Below, one piece after another: positions 63,001 to 64,000 of a stretch of DNA of 64,000 nucleotides. The notes under the pieces are model-generated. The model saw only the letters and a list, made by a program, of their open reading frames with translations, ran no database searches and was not told the origin of the DNA. Each line of letters starts with the position of its first letter. Positions within the stretch are counted from its first letter, which is position 1. The stretch is from positions 83,143 through 147,142 of the forward strand of contig CAJNYU010000295.1 in NCBI GenBank assembly GCA_905331475.1, written 5' to 3'. A program made the position numbers and the translations under genes. This stretch comes from Rotaria socialis. Taxonomy: Eukaryota > Rotifera > Eurotatoria > Philodinida > Philodinidae.

Positions 63001-64000
63001 TTTTCTATCAATAATGATGAATTTTAAAGCTGTCCTTTTAGTCTTTTCAAGAATAAACCTGCTAATTTAAAAATACTTTTCAATGACTCATAAATATATA
63101 TTGATTTATTTGTTTTCATAGTCAAAGTGGTTTATCATTAAACAACGATATTCAGTATATAATTTCCGTTCTTTTCTAGTGAAAAATGCATGTCACTGTT
63201 TTTAACGAGATGCCATGACACGGATGTTACTATCGGTAGTCTATTTTTACTCAATAAACCAAGATTATTGAAATAGGTTTGTACAAAATAAGCAATCTCA
63301 TTATAGATTTGAAAAAGTAAATACAAAAGACCAATGCAAATGAAAAAAGTTCATTCGGAATAAAATAATCTAATCTAAGCTATATCGACTACCATGTTAT
63401 TTTTCATTTCTTTAAAAACACATTTCAGAATTCACCAGGTTATTTTTTTATTAGCTAACTATTCATTGTTTAGATTCAACTTTTGCAAAATTAATATCTA
63501 AGGAGAAGAGATATTTTCAAACTTAGAATATATACATCTCTATGCAGTTTGTATGAACTTATCTAATTATTATTCAGTTATTTTTGAGAAAAATTCTAAT
63601 CGAATAAAACTACAAAGCTGATGCTTGTCTGGTTACTCATCATCATCATCAACAAAAAGTATCGTACATTTGTTGACATCGAAACCTCATGAAATAGCTT
63701 ATGCTAGACGACGAGAAACAAACAAACGATAGGTGCTGAGAGTTCTTTGCATTTTGAAATGAGAAATTTAGCTCTTGTGACACATCGATCTTTTCATTAG
63801 CCTGCTATTTTTCGTCATTGCAACATGTATCCAATTATGGAAACTGAATGTTCATATCAAGATTTAATTGAAAAATAAGCAGGGCTACCAAACCTCCTGA
63901 TTTGACCAGGAGTCTCCTGGTTTTTTTAATTTTCCCTGATTGAAAATCTCCTGATTTCAGGAGCTGATTTTGGTCATTTTCCACTGATTTTTATAATTTT
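63001..64000. other. Right edge: no gene; CTCCTGATTT hairpin repeats at the end
   Basis: From 63890 to the end, the word CTCCTGATTT/CTCCTGGTTT recurs with small palindromes (ACCAGGAGTCTCCTGGT; CTCCTGATTTCAGGAG), probably the border of a repeat truncated by the window. A minus-strand frame at 63138-63326 is protein-like but has no recognised domain or clear exon boundary. Confidence 0.4.

Overview
The window looks like a bdelloid rotifer genome segment (inference). It is AT-rich, with invertebrate-type genes split by many 50-70 nt GT-AG introns, NHL-repeat and caspase-fold genes of the kind common in bdelloids, and many short foldback and inverted-repeat DNA elements. There is one 38-base N gap (866-903) and isolated N at 429 and 2883. 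No rRNA, tRNA, CRISPR, operon or bacterial-type feature was seen.

Layout. 1-1.55 kb is repeat-derived, with a foldback element. 1.55-4.26 kb (-) is secernin (peptidase C69 family), with a 292-bp MITE in a long intron. 5.6-6.5 kb (-) is an unrecognised gene fragment interrupted by a roughly 355-bp MITE. 8.17-9.05 kb (-) is a single-exon, one-pass membrane protein of unknown function. 10.96-15.02 kb (+) is a complete CREB-regulated transcription coactivator (CRTC) in 12 exons. 15-21 kb has no recognisable gene. 21.09-38.13 kb (+) is a giant supervillin, which I resolved into 28 exons (2721 codons) that stay in frame from start to stop. 39.65-40.71 kb (+) is a secreted DNase I-family enzyme. 42.10-43.57 kb (-) is a Lys/Ala/Glu-rich, probably chromatin-associated protein. 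It is transcribed divergently from a 21-exon coiled-coil protein at 44.03-50.67 kb (+). 53.67-54.59 kb (-) is a six-blade NHL repeat protein lacking a visible 5' exon, flanked by an AT-rich tandem array. 58.1-59.84 kb (-) is a caspase-fold (C14-type) gene with a reading-frame break and a roughly 400-bp foldback in its intron. 61.8-63 kb holds a piggyBac-like MITE with TTAA flanks and an unusual regular series of microexon-like units.

The genes do not form a pathway cluster. They are ordinary eukaryotic single genes: transcriptional coactivator, actin and membrane scaffold, putative centrosomal coiled coil, nuclease, and caspase-like protease. The most unusual features are at the right end (microexon-like array plus TTAA MITE), the two related TGTGTACT-ended MITEs 52 kb apart in opposite orientation, the foldback inside the caspase intron, and exon-level oddities: a 14-nt exon, a GC-AG intron and an in-frame 69-nt intron.

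All exon maps were derived by hand from splice sites and frame continuity. Gene identities rest on recognised motifs, not on database searches.
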